Below, in pieces: positions 36,958 to 49,579 of a stretch of DNA of 64,000 bases. Location of the stretch: assembly GCF_001039355.2 (NCBI RefSeq), contig NW_019774525.1, positions 231,481 through 295,480 of the forward strand. The letters are read 5' to 3'. The notes beneath the pieces were generated by a model, which saw nothing but the letters and a program-made list of their open reading frames with translations, did no database searches and was not told the DNA's origin. The stretch is from Lingula anatina. Taxonomy: Eukaryota; Brachiopoda; Lingulata; Lingulida; Lingulidae. The first letter of the stretch is position 1; the number at the start of each line of letters is the position of its first letter. A program made the position numbers and the translations under genes.

Positions 36958-37502
36958 TAAAACACTTGACCATGGCCATGCCTGTTTTGTAAAAGTGTGT
37001 ATGCTTCACTGACAAAATGGCGGAAAATTAAGTAAATGAATACAGAATAATGAAAAAGAAGCGCAGCATTGCAATGACTATAATTTATTTTAATAAATAT
37101 TAGAATAGTTAAAGGAGTTTGCAGTGTTGCCTCATTACTGTAATAAAAAATAAATTTAAGGCAAAAAGCAACTAATTAGTTTGTGATATGTTATATAGTA
37201 TTTTTATAGCTTTTATGAAAATATCACACTGAAGTTGAGGAGTTAGGGGACTCAGACATGACAAAAGTAAAAATCAGCATAAAAATATATATATATAGAC
37301 ATACACAACTACAAAGAGAGAGCCTGACAGTCTGACGCTTTAGAAGAAGAAGAAAAAATAAATTTAAGTTGTATCTCTCAAGATCAGTTCCTCTGATCAT
37401 TATCATTCACCAAATTTAATCTAAAATCATATAATGTCAGAGATATGTCACACCAGAGTAAGACCAAGCTCCAATCCACAAGAGAGAAACAATTGCATGC
37501 TG

Positions 37503-37529
37503 CCACTGCTTTAACTCTGTGGCATCAAT
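37503..37529. repeat. short dispersed repeat, copy 2
   Basis: ccactgctttaactc followed by tgtggcatcaat; partner of the copy at 34383. It may be a fragment of an interspersed element whose rest has decayed. Confidence 0.6.
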
Positions 37530-38621
37530 CCTGAAAAGAATGCTGCTGTCATCCAGAAAGCCAAGCTTAATACAACTCTGTTTTTGATTCAATGAGTAAG
37601 GTCAGGGCTAGGAGGCGTAAACAGTATATATGGAGAGATTTAATAACCAGCAACACAGAAACATGACAGAACTGGTTTCACTCGCTAATGTACTTATAAG
37701 GAGGATGTCCATACTTCTTTCTTTGACACTTAAGTTCAAGCTGATAGTAAACTTTGACATGCAATCTATGCATAAACTGATATAAGCAAACTTACTGATT
37801 TATCAGGATAAAAAGGGAATGCAGTTGTATCTCATATTGTGTAAATTAAAAGTAATGTCAGAACAAGAGGAAAATGTAAAGGTTATTTAAGACAGTGCAT
37901 TTCCACAATAACTAAATTCATATTAAAACAAAAAGATGAAAAAAAAGAAAAATCTACAATATATTGTCAAAAGTCCCCCATAGATCAGTTGTGTTGAATA
38001 TAATCGATATGAAGGTAATTGTTTTAAACAAATTACTTCAATGCAACATATTGTACCTTTGAAACTATTCCTTGATGCCCATTGCCATAATTTAATTTTT
38101 ACTGTTTCCAAATACGATTTCCGTTTTGAATTTTAGGTGGTGTCAACCAAAATCTGTAGCCAACTCTTCCCATCAAACACCACTATGTGCCATCTTGAAT
38201 TTATTTCAATGTTTCTTTTTTTAACAAATGCAGTTTTAACTTTTTAAACACATATTGAAGTTATATAATGCTAATCAATAGCAAAACTTTGCTGCGCTTG
38301 ATACAAAACAACTGCCTATTTTGCCTTTGTGAAATGTAGGAAGCAGTCATCTACCTCCAACAATGGGAAAATTAGCAGTGGATCTATATTCTGTACACCT
38401 CATTCTTATGCATAGGCACAATTTCTACAGTAACTGAGGACCTATAGCAATTTGACTTCACTGGATTGAATTTCCCCCATTAACTGACCACCCTAGCAGA
38501 TAAATGCACAGGGCATATAGGTACATGCATAAATCTAAAACTTCCACAGAGACCACACAGTCAACTAGTTTGATGTTCATGTTTACAATTCAATGAAAAC
38601 ATCTAAATTCTAGTCTAGTTC

Positions 38622-38701
38622 TGAGAGAGAGAGAGAGAGAGAGAGAATGAGAGAGAGAGAGAGAGAGAGAGAGAGGTGTGTGTGAGGGGGGAGGGGGGGG
38701 G
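38622..38701. repeat. GA microsatellite with GT and poly-G tail
   Basis: A GA run interrupted once by aatgag passes into gtgtgtgtgag and then G-rich sequence. Confidence 0.9.
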
Positions 38702-40485
38702 ACTGAGTGCACTTCACTATCAAGTGTAATTTCTATGCATTGATGTATTATTAACAAGACAGACACTGAGAACATCTCCTTGCATCAAATTTCCATAGCA
38801 ATATATCATGACTGAAAAACATAGTGGCATCTATTTTGATCTCTGCACTGCTTCTCGTTTTTTAAGTCATGAGTGTTTTGAAAAATGAAAAAACATGAAA
38901 ATTAGAGCAGAGATGATTCGAGGTCTATGTCACTGTCTTTTATAAAATATCCTTGCTATATTTCCATATTTCTTTGCACAAAAATAAATCATTTTAAATA
39001 AAATGAAAGTTCCATTTAAGATAGCTATAAAACTTTGACATTTGAAATATTTCAATAATATATATTATGGGTAAATAATTTTTTTTCTGTACAACCTTTT
39101 ATTAAATTCTATTTTAAAGGCTTTTATGAATAATCTTCAACAGTCAATAACATCCAATTTTACATTTTAATTTCTTCTGTACCAGTGAAAACTAAAAGTT
39201 ATGGCTTTAGTTAAAAAAAAACATAGGTGGGATTGAAAATACGCCTAGGATAGGCTCTCTTTTTATTTCTTTCCAATGATATAAAATCTTTGAAATAAAA
39301 GCAATGAGAACCACAAAATGTACGGCTACCTTTCCGGGTTACCTTATACAATAATTAACAATATAACCCCAAATAGTTCAAACACAAATGTCTCTGCACT
39401 AAGAGTATTTTGCGAAAAAAAAGTCCTGTTCGATCTTCCCACCATTTTTCCAAATACCCCCATGTGTCCTTCCTCACTGCTCATTATCGAGGACTGTGAT
39501 CCATCACTCTGTGTTTTCACTGCATACTGGAAACACTAGACATCATTTGTATACAATTTCATTACGTGAAAAAAGTACATGTGTTTTGCATGAAGACAGA
39601 TCATTTCCTGCACTCCAAAACACAAAAGTAAACTTCCCATTTTTCACAGCCAAAACATTGCATGGTCACATGACCTTTTTTTCATCCCTTCTTGATAATG
39701 ATAAGTTGAGCCCATACGTGAGGTTAAAACGTTATTAGTTGTTTCTTTAGAAGTGCATTAGAGTGCCATCCACCTCTTGTACGAGGGCCAATGTGTAAAA
39801 AAATACATTTGTTTTATATCTAATTACATTAATCTTAAATTAACTTTTTCGAACCTCTTTTAAACAAAAATGTCTGCTGCGGTTCAAAAGATGTGATTTT
39901 TTTAAAAGAAGTTATATGCAATTAAATTACCTTTACAAAATGAGTTGTTTTTTAATACTTAATACTTAAATACTTAAAGTTTTGTATGGTAAGAATGATG
40001 CAAATATTTTCCTTAATACCAAAATTTTAAAGTATGTTAATAAATGCTTCACATACAATTTATTCTTAAATATATAATTGTAGATTACAATAAGAAATCC
40101 CAGGTAATTTGGGAGAGGATGAAATTGCATACTATCCCTATAAGATCTGCATGACTTTCTTTTACAGATGTATACTGCATGTCCTTCTTTATTTCTGATC
40201 TCATGACAGAAAAAGTGACACAATTTTCATAGATTTTAAAGGTAAACACTTAATGCCATACACACACTTTGACTATTGCAGCCATATCAGATTTACCTAC
40301 TTCTTCACTTTTTCTCACAGTGTTGCAGGATCTTAGAATGATTTTGGTGATTAAGGCCCCCAAACCTGTCAAATTATTCCTTTCTGCAGCATATGTGTTG
40401 GAAGCTGGTCTGCTTTATGTGCTAATCTGGCACATGTGAGATGGGAAGGCTGAAACAACATACATGTACAGTATGCAGAACTCGT

Positions 40486-40487
<2 letters not shown>

Positions 40488-40548
<61 letters not shown>

Positions 40549-40556
40549 AGAGAGAA
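40488..40556. repeat. GA microsatellite
   Basis: About 26 uninterrupted GA units, then aaaaggagagagag. Confidence 0.95.
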
Positions 40557-42090
40557 ATTTAAGGTGGTGTAAGGCAAATTCTAAACAAATGTTTCTGAGT
40601 GACTGCTCAAAAATGCAGCAACAGGTGCTGGATTAAATGCATTTATAGGGCTTAAGAACAGTTTCACAAGTAATCATATGCATTTTCTATCATTTAATCA
40701 GTGAAAAAACAGGCCTAAATGCATAATTAAAATTTGCCTCCAAAATATCAACTCATGTCACAGAGACATACAGAAATGATCTTATACTGCATTTCATCAT
40801 ACTGTTCTTTTTTGACAACTGCAATAGTGTCTCTAACCTATATTCTCGACACACTGCACCAATTCTTTTTGAAGGGACGGAAATGTCATAGTAAATCCAA
40901 CCTGATGCCTATCTTCTGCAATCAGGACTTATCTGTCAGTTTCGTATATTTCTTTCTGCTGACAAAGACATAATTACTTCACTTTTCCTGAGTTTTATGG
41001 CAGCCCGTTTCCCCTTAGAATATCGACTGTGCACAGGTCACGCATTACCATATCCAGATTTCATGGCACATGTATTAAACAAAACCTCCACAAAACATGG
41101 ATGAGTATATTAAGTGGGTGTATTGTAAGTCAATATTTACAGCTTTACATAAAAGTAAAATTCTGAGAAAAATCAATAAAAATACAAATAAATACATTAT
41201 ATATCTATTTGATTTCAATTTCTTAAAATATATTTTTATTTATTAAGGCAATTTCTTTTAGCATGGAATCAAGTCCACGACACAATACTGTACAAATGTT
41301 AGCATATGTCACCCCTAGTCCAAGGGCCCACCCTCTGTGTACTTCAAATTTCTAGATGACACAGCTGATCATGTGACATCCGCTATAATTATGTCTGTGG
41401 TACACCACTCACCGGAACAGTGTGGTTATAAATTATCATAACTGATCTTTTTATTCATGTTCTCCTTACAAACCTAAAACACAAATCTAAAATGGCCTAG
41501 GTGATGTAAGTAGTGCTAAATTTAGCTCATTATCAACCTAAAAACAAATCTAAAGTGAACTAAGTGATGTAAATATTGTCAAATTTAGATGGCCTTGTTA
41601 TGGGTCTTCCAAAGGCGGTTGCCTTAAAAAGTAAATAAAAGGGAAAAATGAACAATCTAAACAATTTCACAATATTAGCCTTGGATGATAAAAAAAAAAA
41701 AAAAAAAAGAAAAAAAGAAAAAAAAGGCCAACATATTTTTACAATATTGGCCAAGGGTAAATATCAGCCTGGATGTAATACTGTTATTTAAGGCTGTAAG
41801 ATATCCTCTGTACAATTCTGATACAATACTTTTAATTTAACCTGAATACGTATAATAAAGTAATAAACTGGGATCTGTTTCAAAAATGAATTTTTAACTC
41901 AGTAAGTATAAACTCTTAGACTAAAGTTTTAGTCTACTTTGACCGGGCCAAGATAAATCATTAGTAGTATAATTAAATGAAATATGGTGCTACGTAAAAT
42001 GCAAAGGTAATGCTTCAGGCCAACACTTTTTTCATTTATGTTGGCCATGCAATGAACAAATCGGGCAGAGTTTTTGGATCGAAACGTTTG

Positions 42091-42182
42091 ATCAATTTTC
42101 AGTTTTAAGATAACTTATGTGACAATAACATGACTCCAAATGATAACATGAAATCAGACAAAATTTTTAATTGAAAAGTTTG
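42091..42182. repeat. array: partial leading unit (92 bp)
   Basis: A short duplicate of the atcaattttcagttttaaga block that opens unit 1. It is offset by 92 bases and marks the left edge of the array. Confidence 0.8.
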
Positions 42183-43083
42183 ATCAATTTTCAGTTTTAA
42201 GATAACTTGTGTAACAATAACATGACTCCAATAGCACTTTGAGCACATATTTAGACAATTTTCTCTGTCTGAGCCAAAATGTGAAAACAAAATGTGAAAA
42301 CAAAATGTGAAAACTTGCTCTTGTTAATTTGCAGAGTAATGATGTAAGTTTGGTTTGGTGCATGTCACCATAATAGAATTCAAGGAAAAACACCTCAGTC
42401 ACATCCTGTGTGATTAAATTCATAATCTTAATAATGTGGGTAGTGATAATCAAAGCATCCTTTTTAAAACTGGAAACAGGTGCATCTAATAATGCTATTG
42501 TACTTGTTGCTAATATTTTCCATTAAAGTCAATTGTACTCCTAACAGTGGCAATAAGGTGACAAATACGTGGGCAGTAGTCGTTGAGGAAAGCAGTCTTT
42601 TACGCAGTTAACGTGAAAGAAATAAATCATATTGAAATTTTGCTGTCATGTGTTGTGGATATGATTTTAAACAAATTGGTCTTTCAGTACATGGTAAATA
42701 AAAATGAAAAATTCTACAATATTGGATACTCATTTCAGATATCTATACAATATACTTATTTACCACATAAGTTGTTTGGTACAGTGATGGAATAATAATA
42801 GCTTCACTCAGTCAACCTTTCATTATTTCTTTCTTTTATTCTTTTTATTTATTTACTTATAATTTTTTTTTTTTTTTTTGGGGGGGTGGGTGGGGTGGTG
42901 AAGTTTCTGAAGCTGGTAGGAGGAGGGAACAAGTATCTTGCACTCCTCACCCCCCAGTTCTGCCACTGTAAACAGTGGTGACAGTCTCACATCATAACTA
43001 CACACCACGGTGACACAGATACTGTGTCAACCTCATCCTCTCTAAACTGATTTGCTAGGCAAAGTTTTTGAACAAAAAGTTTA
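42183..43083. repeat. array unit 1
   Basis: A full unit of 901 bases. It carries a local triplication of aaaatgtgaaaac near 42276-42314 that other units lack. Confidence 0.8.
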
Positions 43084-43985
43084 ATCAATTTTCAGGTTTA
43101 AGTTAACTTGTGTGACAATAACATGACTCCAAGAGCACTGCGAGTACATATTTGGACAATTTTCTCTGTCTGAGTCAAAATGTGAAAACCTGCTCTAGTT
43201 CATTCGCAGAGTAATGATGTAAGTTTGGTTTGGTGGATGTCACCATAACCTTCTCTTCTATAGAATTCAAGGAAAAACACCTCAGACATATCCTTTCTTC
43301 ATGATTAAATCCATAATCATAATATTGTGGGTAGTGATAATCAAAGCATCCTTTTTAAAACTGGAACCAGGTGCATCTGATAACGCTATTGTTCTTGCTG
43401 CTAATATTTTCCATTAAAGTCAATTGTACTCCTAACAGTGGCAGTAAGGTGACAAATACGTGGGCAGTAGTTGTTGAGGAAAGCAGTCTTTGACGCAGTT
43501 AAGGTGAAAAAATATCATATTGAAATTTTGCTGTAAAGTGTTGAGGACGTCATTTTAAACAAATTGGTCTTTCAGTGCATGGTAAATAAAAGTGAAAAAT
43601 TCTACAATATTGGATTCTCATTTCAGACATCTATACAATAAACTTATTTGCCACAAATGTACAATTAAACTAAAACATACTAAGTTGTTTGGTACAGTGA
43701 TGGAATATAAATAGCTTCACTCAGTCAACCTTTCATTATTTCTTTCTTTTATTCTTTTTATTTATTTACTTATAATTTTTTTTTTGGGGGGGTGGGGGGG
43801 TGAAACTTCTGAAGCTGGTAGGAGGAGGGAACAAGTATCTTGCACTCCTCACCCCCCAGTTCTGCCACTGTAAACAGTGGTGACAGTCTCACATCATAAC
43901 TACACACCACGGTGACACAGATACCATGTCAATCTCATCCTCTCTAAACTGACTTGCTAGGCAAAGTTTTTGAACAAAAAGTTTA
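43084..43985. repeat. array unit 2
   Basis: A full unit of 902 bases, closest in structure to unit 1. It lacks the TA microsatellite segment. Confidence 0.8.
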
Positions 43986-44577
43986 ATCAATTTTCAGGTT
44001 TAAGTTAACTTGTGTGACAATAACATGACTCCAAGAGCACTGCGAGTACATATTTGGACAATTTTCTCTGTCTGAGTCAAAATGTGAAAACTTGCTCTAG
44101 TTCATTCGCAGAGTAATGATGTAAGTTTGGTTTGGTGGATGCACCATAACCTTCTCTTCTATAGAATTCAAGGAAAAACACCTCAGACATATCCTTTGTT
44201 CATGATTAAATCCATAATCATAATATTGTGGGTAGTGATAATCAAAGCATCCTTTTTAAAACTGGAAACAGACGCATCTAATAACGCCATTGTACTTATG
44301 CTAATATTTTCAATTAAAGTCAATTGTACTCCTAACAGTGGCAGTAAGGTGACAAATACGTGGGCAGTAGTCATTGAGGAAAGCAGTCTTTGATGCAGTT
44401 AACGTGAAAAAATAAATCATATTGAAATTTTGCTGTCATGTGTTGAGGACATGATTTTAAACAAATTGGTCTTTTAGTACATGGTAAATAAAAATGAAAA
44501 ATTCTACAATATTGGATACTCATTTCAGACATCTAAACAATAAACTTATTTGCCACATATGTACAATTGAACTAAAG

Positions 44578-44618
<41 letters not shown>

Positions 44619-45080
44619 ATTGGGGCCTAAAGGTTTTGCTGGGGTGGGTGATTGGCAGAGTGGTGGGGGAAGGGAGAGAGGAAGAAGGACAGAAAAAAAT
44701 ATATTTGCTTTGCTTCACTTGGGATCACTGTGCATTTTAACCTAAAACATACTAAGTTGTTTGGCACAGTCATGGAATAACAATAGCTTCACTCAGTCAA
44801 CCTTTCATTCCTTCTCTCTTTTATTTTTTTAATTCATTTACTTATAATTTTTTTTTTGGGGGGGTGGGGGGAGGGGACAAAACTTCTGAAGCTGGTAGGA
44901 GGGAGGAACAAGTGTCCATGCACTCCTCACCCCCACCCCCAAGATGATGATCTGCCACTGTAAACAGTGCTGACAGTCTCTCATCATAACTGTCTCACAC
45001 ACCATGATGACACAGATACTATGTCAACCTCATCCTCTCTAAACTGATTTGCAAGGCAAAGTTTTTGAACAAAAAGTTTG
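43986..45080. repeat. array unit 3 with TA-microsatellite segment
   Basis: A full unit of 1095 bases. A run of about 17 TA units lies at 44581-44614, followed by taattggggcctaaagg and a segment absent from units 1 and 2. Confidence 0.8.
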
Positions 45081-46250
45081 ATCAATTTTCAGTTTTAATT
45101 TAACTTGTGTGACAATAACATGACTCCAAGAGCACTGTGAGCACTTGTTTTGACAATTTTCTCTGTTTGAGCCAAAATGTGAAAACTTGCTCTTCTTCAT
45201 TCACAGAGTAATGATGTAAGTTTGGTTTGGTGCATGTCACCATAACCTTCTCTTCTATAGAATTCAAGGAAAAACACCTCAGTCACATCCTGTGTGATTA
45301 AATCCATAATCATAATAATGTGGGTAGTGATAATCAAAGCATCCTTTTTATAACTGGAAACAGACGCATCTAATAACGCCATTGTACTTGCTGCTAATAT
45401 TTTCAATTAAAGTCAATTGTACTCCTAACAGTGGCAGTAAGGTGACAAATACGTGGGCAGTAGTTGTTGAGGAAAGCAGTCTTTTACGCAGTTAACGTGA
45501 AAGAAATAAATCATATTGAAATTTTGCTGTCATGTGTTGTGGATATGATTTTAAACAAATTGGTCTTTCAGTACATGGTAAATAAAAATAAAAAATTCTA
45601 CAATATTGGATACTCATTTCAGACTTCTATACAATAAACTTATTTGCCACATATGTACAATTAAGCTAAAGAAATATATATATGTAATTGGGGCCTAAAG
45701 GTTTTGCTGGGTGGTTGGTTGGTGGGTGGTTGGCAGAGGGCGGGGGAAGGGGGGGGGGGGGGGTAGGGAGAGAGGAAGAAGGACAGAAAAAAATATTTGC
45801 TTTGCTTCACTTGGGATCACTGTGCATTTTAACCTAAAACATACTAAGTTGTTTGGCACAGTGATGGAATAATAATAGCTTCACTCAGTCAACCTTTCAT
45901 TATTTCTTTCTTTTATTCTTTTTATCTATTTACTTCTATCTCACACACCTAAAAAAAAAAAAAAAAGCATATTGAAAATGTGTTTCCATGTGTTGAGGAT
46001 GTGATTTTTTTTTTAAATTCGTCTTTGGGTGCATGGTTATTGAAAAATTCTACAATGCTGGATCCTCATTTGGGAACCCTATACATAAAAATGTATATGA
46101 TACATATATGTTCAACAATTAAAAAATATATGGAAGTGGGAAGAGCACACAAATCAAAAATTTCTGCCTGAGTTCATTGTGGTTATTGCATATTTAAAAT
46201 AGATTAAATTTGTATGGCACATTTATGAAAAACTAATAGCTTCATTCAGT
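45081..46250. repeat. array unit 4 plus diverged old half-unit
   Basis: A full unit, followed from about 45950 by a diverged copy of the unit's central part (gcatattgaaaatgtgtttc through caaatcaaaaatttctgcct). The diverged part is repeated almost exactly after unit 5, so the two form one higher-order block. Confidence 0.75.
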
Positions 46251-46252
46251 AA

Positions 46253-46262
46253 ACCTTCCTTT

Positions 46263-46314
<52 letters not shown>

Positions 46315-46378
46315 AAGTTTTTAAACTGGGGGGGGGGGGGGAAAAAGGGCCCACGCCCTTTTCCCCCCCCCCCCCCCN
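46253..46378. other. low-quality poly-T/poly-G/poly-C segment ending in N
   Basis: About 20 T are followed by about 41 G, more G runs, a C run and one N. Elsewhere in the array the corresponding T/G junction is far shorter and more varied. This looks like a base-calling or assembly artefact at a true T-to-G junction. Confidence 0.7.
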
Positions 46379-46384
46379 CAGCGT

Positions 46385-47530
46385 ACACGCTGGTGGTACT
46401 AATAATGTGGGTAGTGATAATCAAAGCATCCTTTTTAAAACTGGAAACAGACGCATCTAATAACGCCATTGTACTTGCTGCTAATATTTTCAATTAAAGT
46501 CAATTGTACTCCTAACAGTGGCAGTAAGGTGACAAATACGTGGGCAGTAGTCGTTGAGGAAAGCAGTCTTTTACGCAGTTAACGTGAAAGAAATAAATCA
46601 TATTGAAATTTTGCTGTCATGTGTTGTGGATATGATTTTAAACAAATTGGTCTTTCAGTACATGGTAAATAAAAATGAAAAATTCTACAATATTGGATCC
46701 TCATTTCAGACTTCTATACAATAAACTTATTTGCCACATATGTACAATTAAGCTAAAGAAATATATATATATGTAATTGGGGCCTAAAGGTTTTGCTGGG
46801 TGGTTGGTTGGTGGGTGGTTGGCAGAAGCAGAGAAAAAAATATATTTGCTTTGCTTCACTTGGGATCACTGTGCATTTTAACCTAAAACATACTAAGTTG
46901 TTTGGCACAGTGATGGAATAATAATAGCTTCACTCAGTCAACCTTTCATTATTTCTTTCTTTTATTCTTTTTATCTATTTACTTCTATCTCACACACCTA
47001 AAAAAAAAAAAAAGCATATTGAAAATGTGTTTCCATGTGTTGAGGATGTGATTTTTTTTTAATTCGTCTTTGGGTGCATGGTTATTGAAAAATTCTACAA
47101 TGCTGGATCCTCATTTGGGACCCCTATACAAAAATGTATATGCCACATATGTTCAACAATTAAAAAATATATGGAAGTGGGAAGAGCACACAAATCAAAA
47201 ATTTCTGCCTGACTTCATTGTGGTTATTGCATATTTAAAATAGATGAAATTTGTATGGCACATTTATGAAAAACTAATAGCTTCATTCAGTAAACCTTCC
47301 TTTTTTTTTGTGTGTGTGTGTGTGTGGGGGGGGGGGGGGGGTGAAAGTTCTGAACCTGGGAGGAGGGGGGAACAAGTGTCCATGCACTCTTCACCCCTCC
47401 CCACCCCCAGATCTGCCATTGTAAACCAAGACAGTGCTGACTTAACTGTCTCAAACACCACAGTGGCACAGATACCGTGTCAACCTCATCCTCTCTTAAC
47501 TGATTTGCAAGGCAAAGTTAACAGCTTAAT
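46385..47530. repeat. array unit 5 plus diverged old half-unit, 5' truncated at an assembly junction
   Basis: It begins at the anchor block right after an N at 46378, then repeats the unit 4 content, including the old half-unit at about 46975-47290. It ends with a last gaacctgggaggagg / gatttgcaaggcaaagtt block at about 47350-47517. Confidence 0.75.
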
Positions 47531-48960
47531 GATAGCCACTTGAATCCAAAAAATATTGATGTTAATTTGTAAACAATGGACTGTTTCCTGTTCTTAGGAA
47601 GTCTGTGGAATGAATCTCAAACAGTGTTCTTTATTTCTCTCAAAATGCTATGCTGCAGATTAGAGGCTTAATGGCATATTAAAAGTACACAAGGCATGGA
47701 AATCACAAAACAAATACACTTAAAAATGACATTATAGGATAAGAGATAAAATAAAAAAAATTGAAATGACAATTTCCATGTCGATTTATTAACATAGAGC
47801 CTATTCATATATTTTTATCGATTGATTGTATGGAAAAAATTACCAAAATAATTTTAAATAAAGCCAAAAATTTAAAATCAAATACACTGTGCTTTATGTA
47901 TTAGGCCACAGCTCAACTTGGTTGTGAACATTGGGCCCAAGTACTGATGCACTGACACTGACAAGTAGACTGACACATATGTTTTTGCTTATATCGCTCC
48001 ATGATATTCTTAAAACCTTCAACCTCTGATGAACTGATTCAGTAAAACTTTGGAGATCATCTTTCTGATGATCTATACTAAATCAGCCTTATCATCAGCA
48101 TCATCTGAACATCTCCTAACATACTGTAATATTAATCAGTGAGCAGGACGGGATTCCACTTAGCATAACACTATCAGATATAGTCCTTAATATTATGTAA
48201 GGTGTGAAGAATCCTTACAGCATCAGTGAATCTATCTTCTTTGATGTTACTAATGAGGAAGGTTAAGCCTATTTAGGTTATGTATTCTTCCAATAGCAAC
48301 CAGAAAGAAGCTGTTACATGTATTTGTATTTGGCTTCTCTGATATATCAAACAGAAAGAGGATTTCTGTCTATCATTTTATCCATCACTTTCTTTTAGGA
48401 ACACCTTAGATCCATCACGTATACTAGGGTCCAAGTCAACACACATAAGTAAAATTTATTGATTGTGTCTAAAGTATCTAACAAGATTGAAGTACAGTCT
48501 ATCTTATCATGACTTCTTTTAATCATCAAACAGCTAAAGTGATTTTAATTCTATGAACATATTTATTGATGGTTATCTTCAAAGTGAACAGGAATTACTA
48601 TTAAATCTTTAATTGTGGTACCATGTTTGATCAACACCAAAAAACCTGCTCAATTCATATAAATCTATTTACTGATGCTATCCTCTTCAGATACCAGTAA
48701 CAGGATTAATTTAAACACAAAGCACTTCAAAGGGATATATATATATATATGATTAAATCTGTGATAATTTTTATACAGTGCATTGAGGTCTTTGAGGATT
48801 CAGAGTTGAGTTTCATTTTATTACTTCATAATCTGATGCTATCAGAAAATATAATGTTCCCCTATTTGTGTGTGTTTAATGTATGTGATAACTGTATGCA
48901 ATACATAAATAATAAATAAAATCCAATGCAATTTACAAACTAATTTAAACAATATTTTCT
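47530..48960. other. gene-free AT-rich region after the array
   Basis: No coding or structured RNA feature was recognised. A short TA run sits at about 48737-48751. Confidence 0.5.
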
Positions 48961-48966
48961 TTACCT

Positions 48967-49115
<149 letters not shown>

Positions 49116-49555
49116 AGTAAATATTGTTAATAAAAAATTTGTTATACCATCTATAATAAGTCCAGGATTTTACTAAGAAACAAATACTGGAAAGGTAAAA
49201 ATTATAGGTAAAGAACTGAGATTTTTAGAAAAATAACTGTATTTTCAATAATCATACTTTATCGCTCCTTATTAATGACAAAAAACTCTTAACAAACCAA
49301 TAACAACAAAACTGACAGACTATAAATACAGTATCTCCATACTGCAAGACATCAAGACTCATTCCTAATATAGAAACCTGGAGGTTTTGTCTGAAAAGGT
49401 CAGCTAAAGCCACCCACCACAACCACTGAAATATTCATGTACACCAATGGGGCTGAACAGGCCCTTTGATCTGTAATTCAATTAAATAGTCTCATTAGGC
49501 TGATTTACAATGAATAAGAAGATGCTATTTGATCTGTAGCCACAGCTGTGATATT

Positions 49556-49573
49556 TGGGGGGGGGGGGGGGGG
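49556..49573. repeat. poly-G tract
   Basis: About 18 consecutive G in AT-rich DNA. Confidence 0.9.
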
Positions 49574-49579
49574 CGCACA

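Larger units (their letters stand above)
36970..42060. other. gene-free region, 37.0-42.1 kb
   Basis: AT-rich, with GA microsatellites and an A-rich tract at about 41690-41726. Open frames of up to 85 codons have no recognisable family. No RNA gene was recognised. Confidence 0.55.
42091..47530. repeat. complex tandem array of 0.9-1.1 kb units
   Basis: The anchor gtgggtagtgataatcaaag recurs at 42436, 43327, 44228, 45320 and 46406, giving spacings of 891, 901, 1092 and 1086. A unit contains, in order: an atcaattttcag block; a tctctgtctgag block; this anchor; a cagtggcagtaaggtgac block; a ttctacaatattgga block; a T-run/G-run junction; and a gaagctggtaggagg block. Units 3-5 gain a TA microsatellite plus a ggggcctaaaggttttgctg segment, which explains their extra length. 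The array is bordered by partial units on both sides. No open frame runs through a unit. Confidence 0.9.

Noticed and set aside
46242-46493. 83-codon minus-strand open frame with Pro/Gly runs
   Set aside because: Translation of a poly-G/N artefact inside the tandem array.
42091-47530. CRISPR-like array
   Set aside because: Units are about 1 kb with no short repeat-spacer pattern, and the DNA is clearly from an animal genome.
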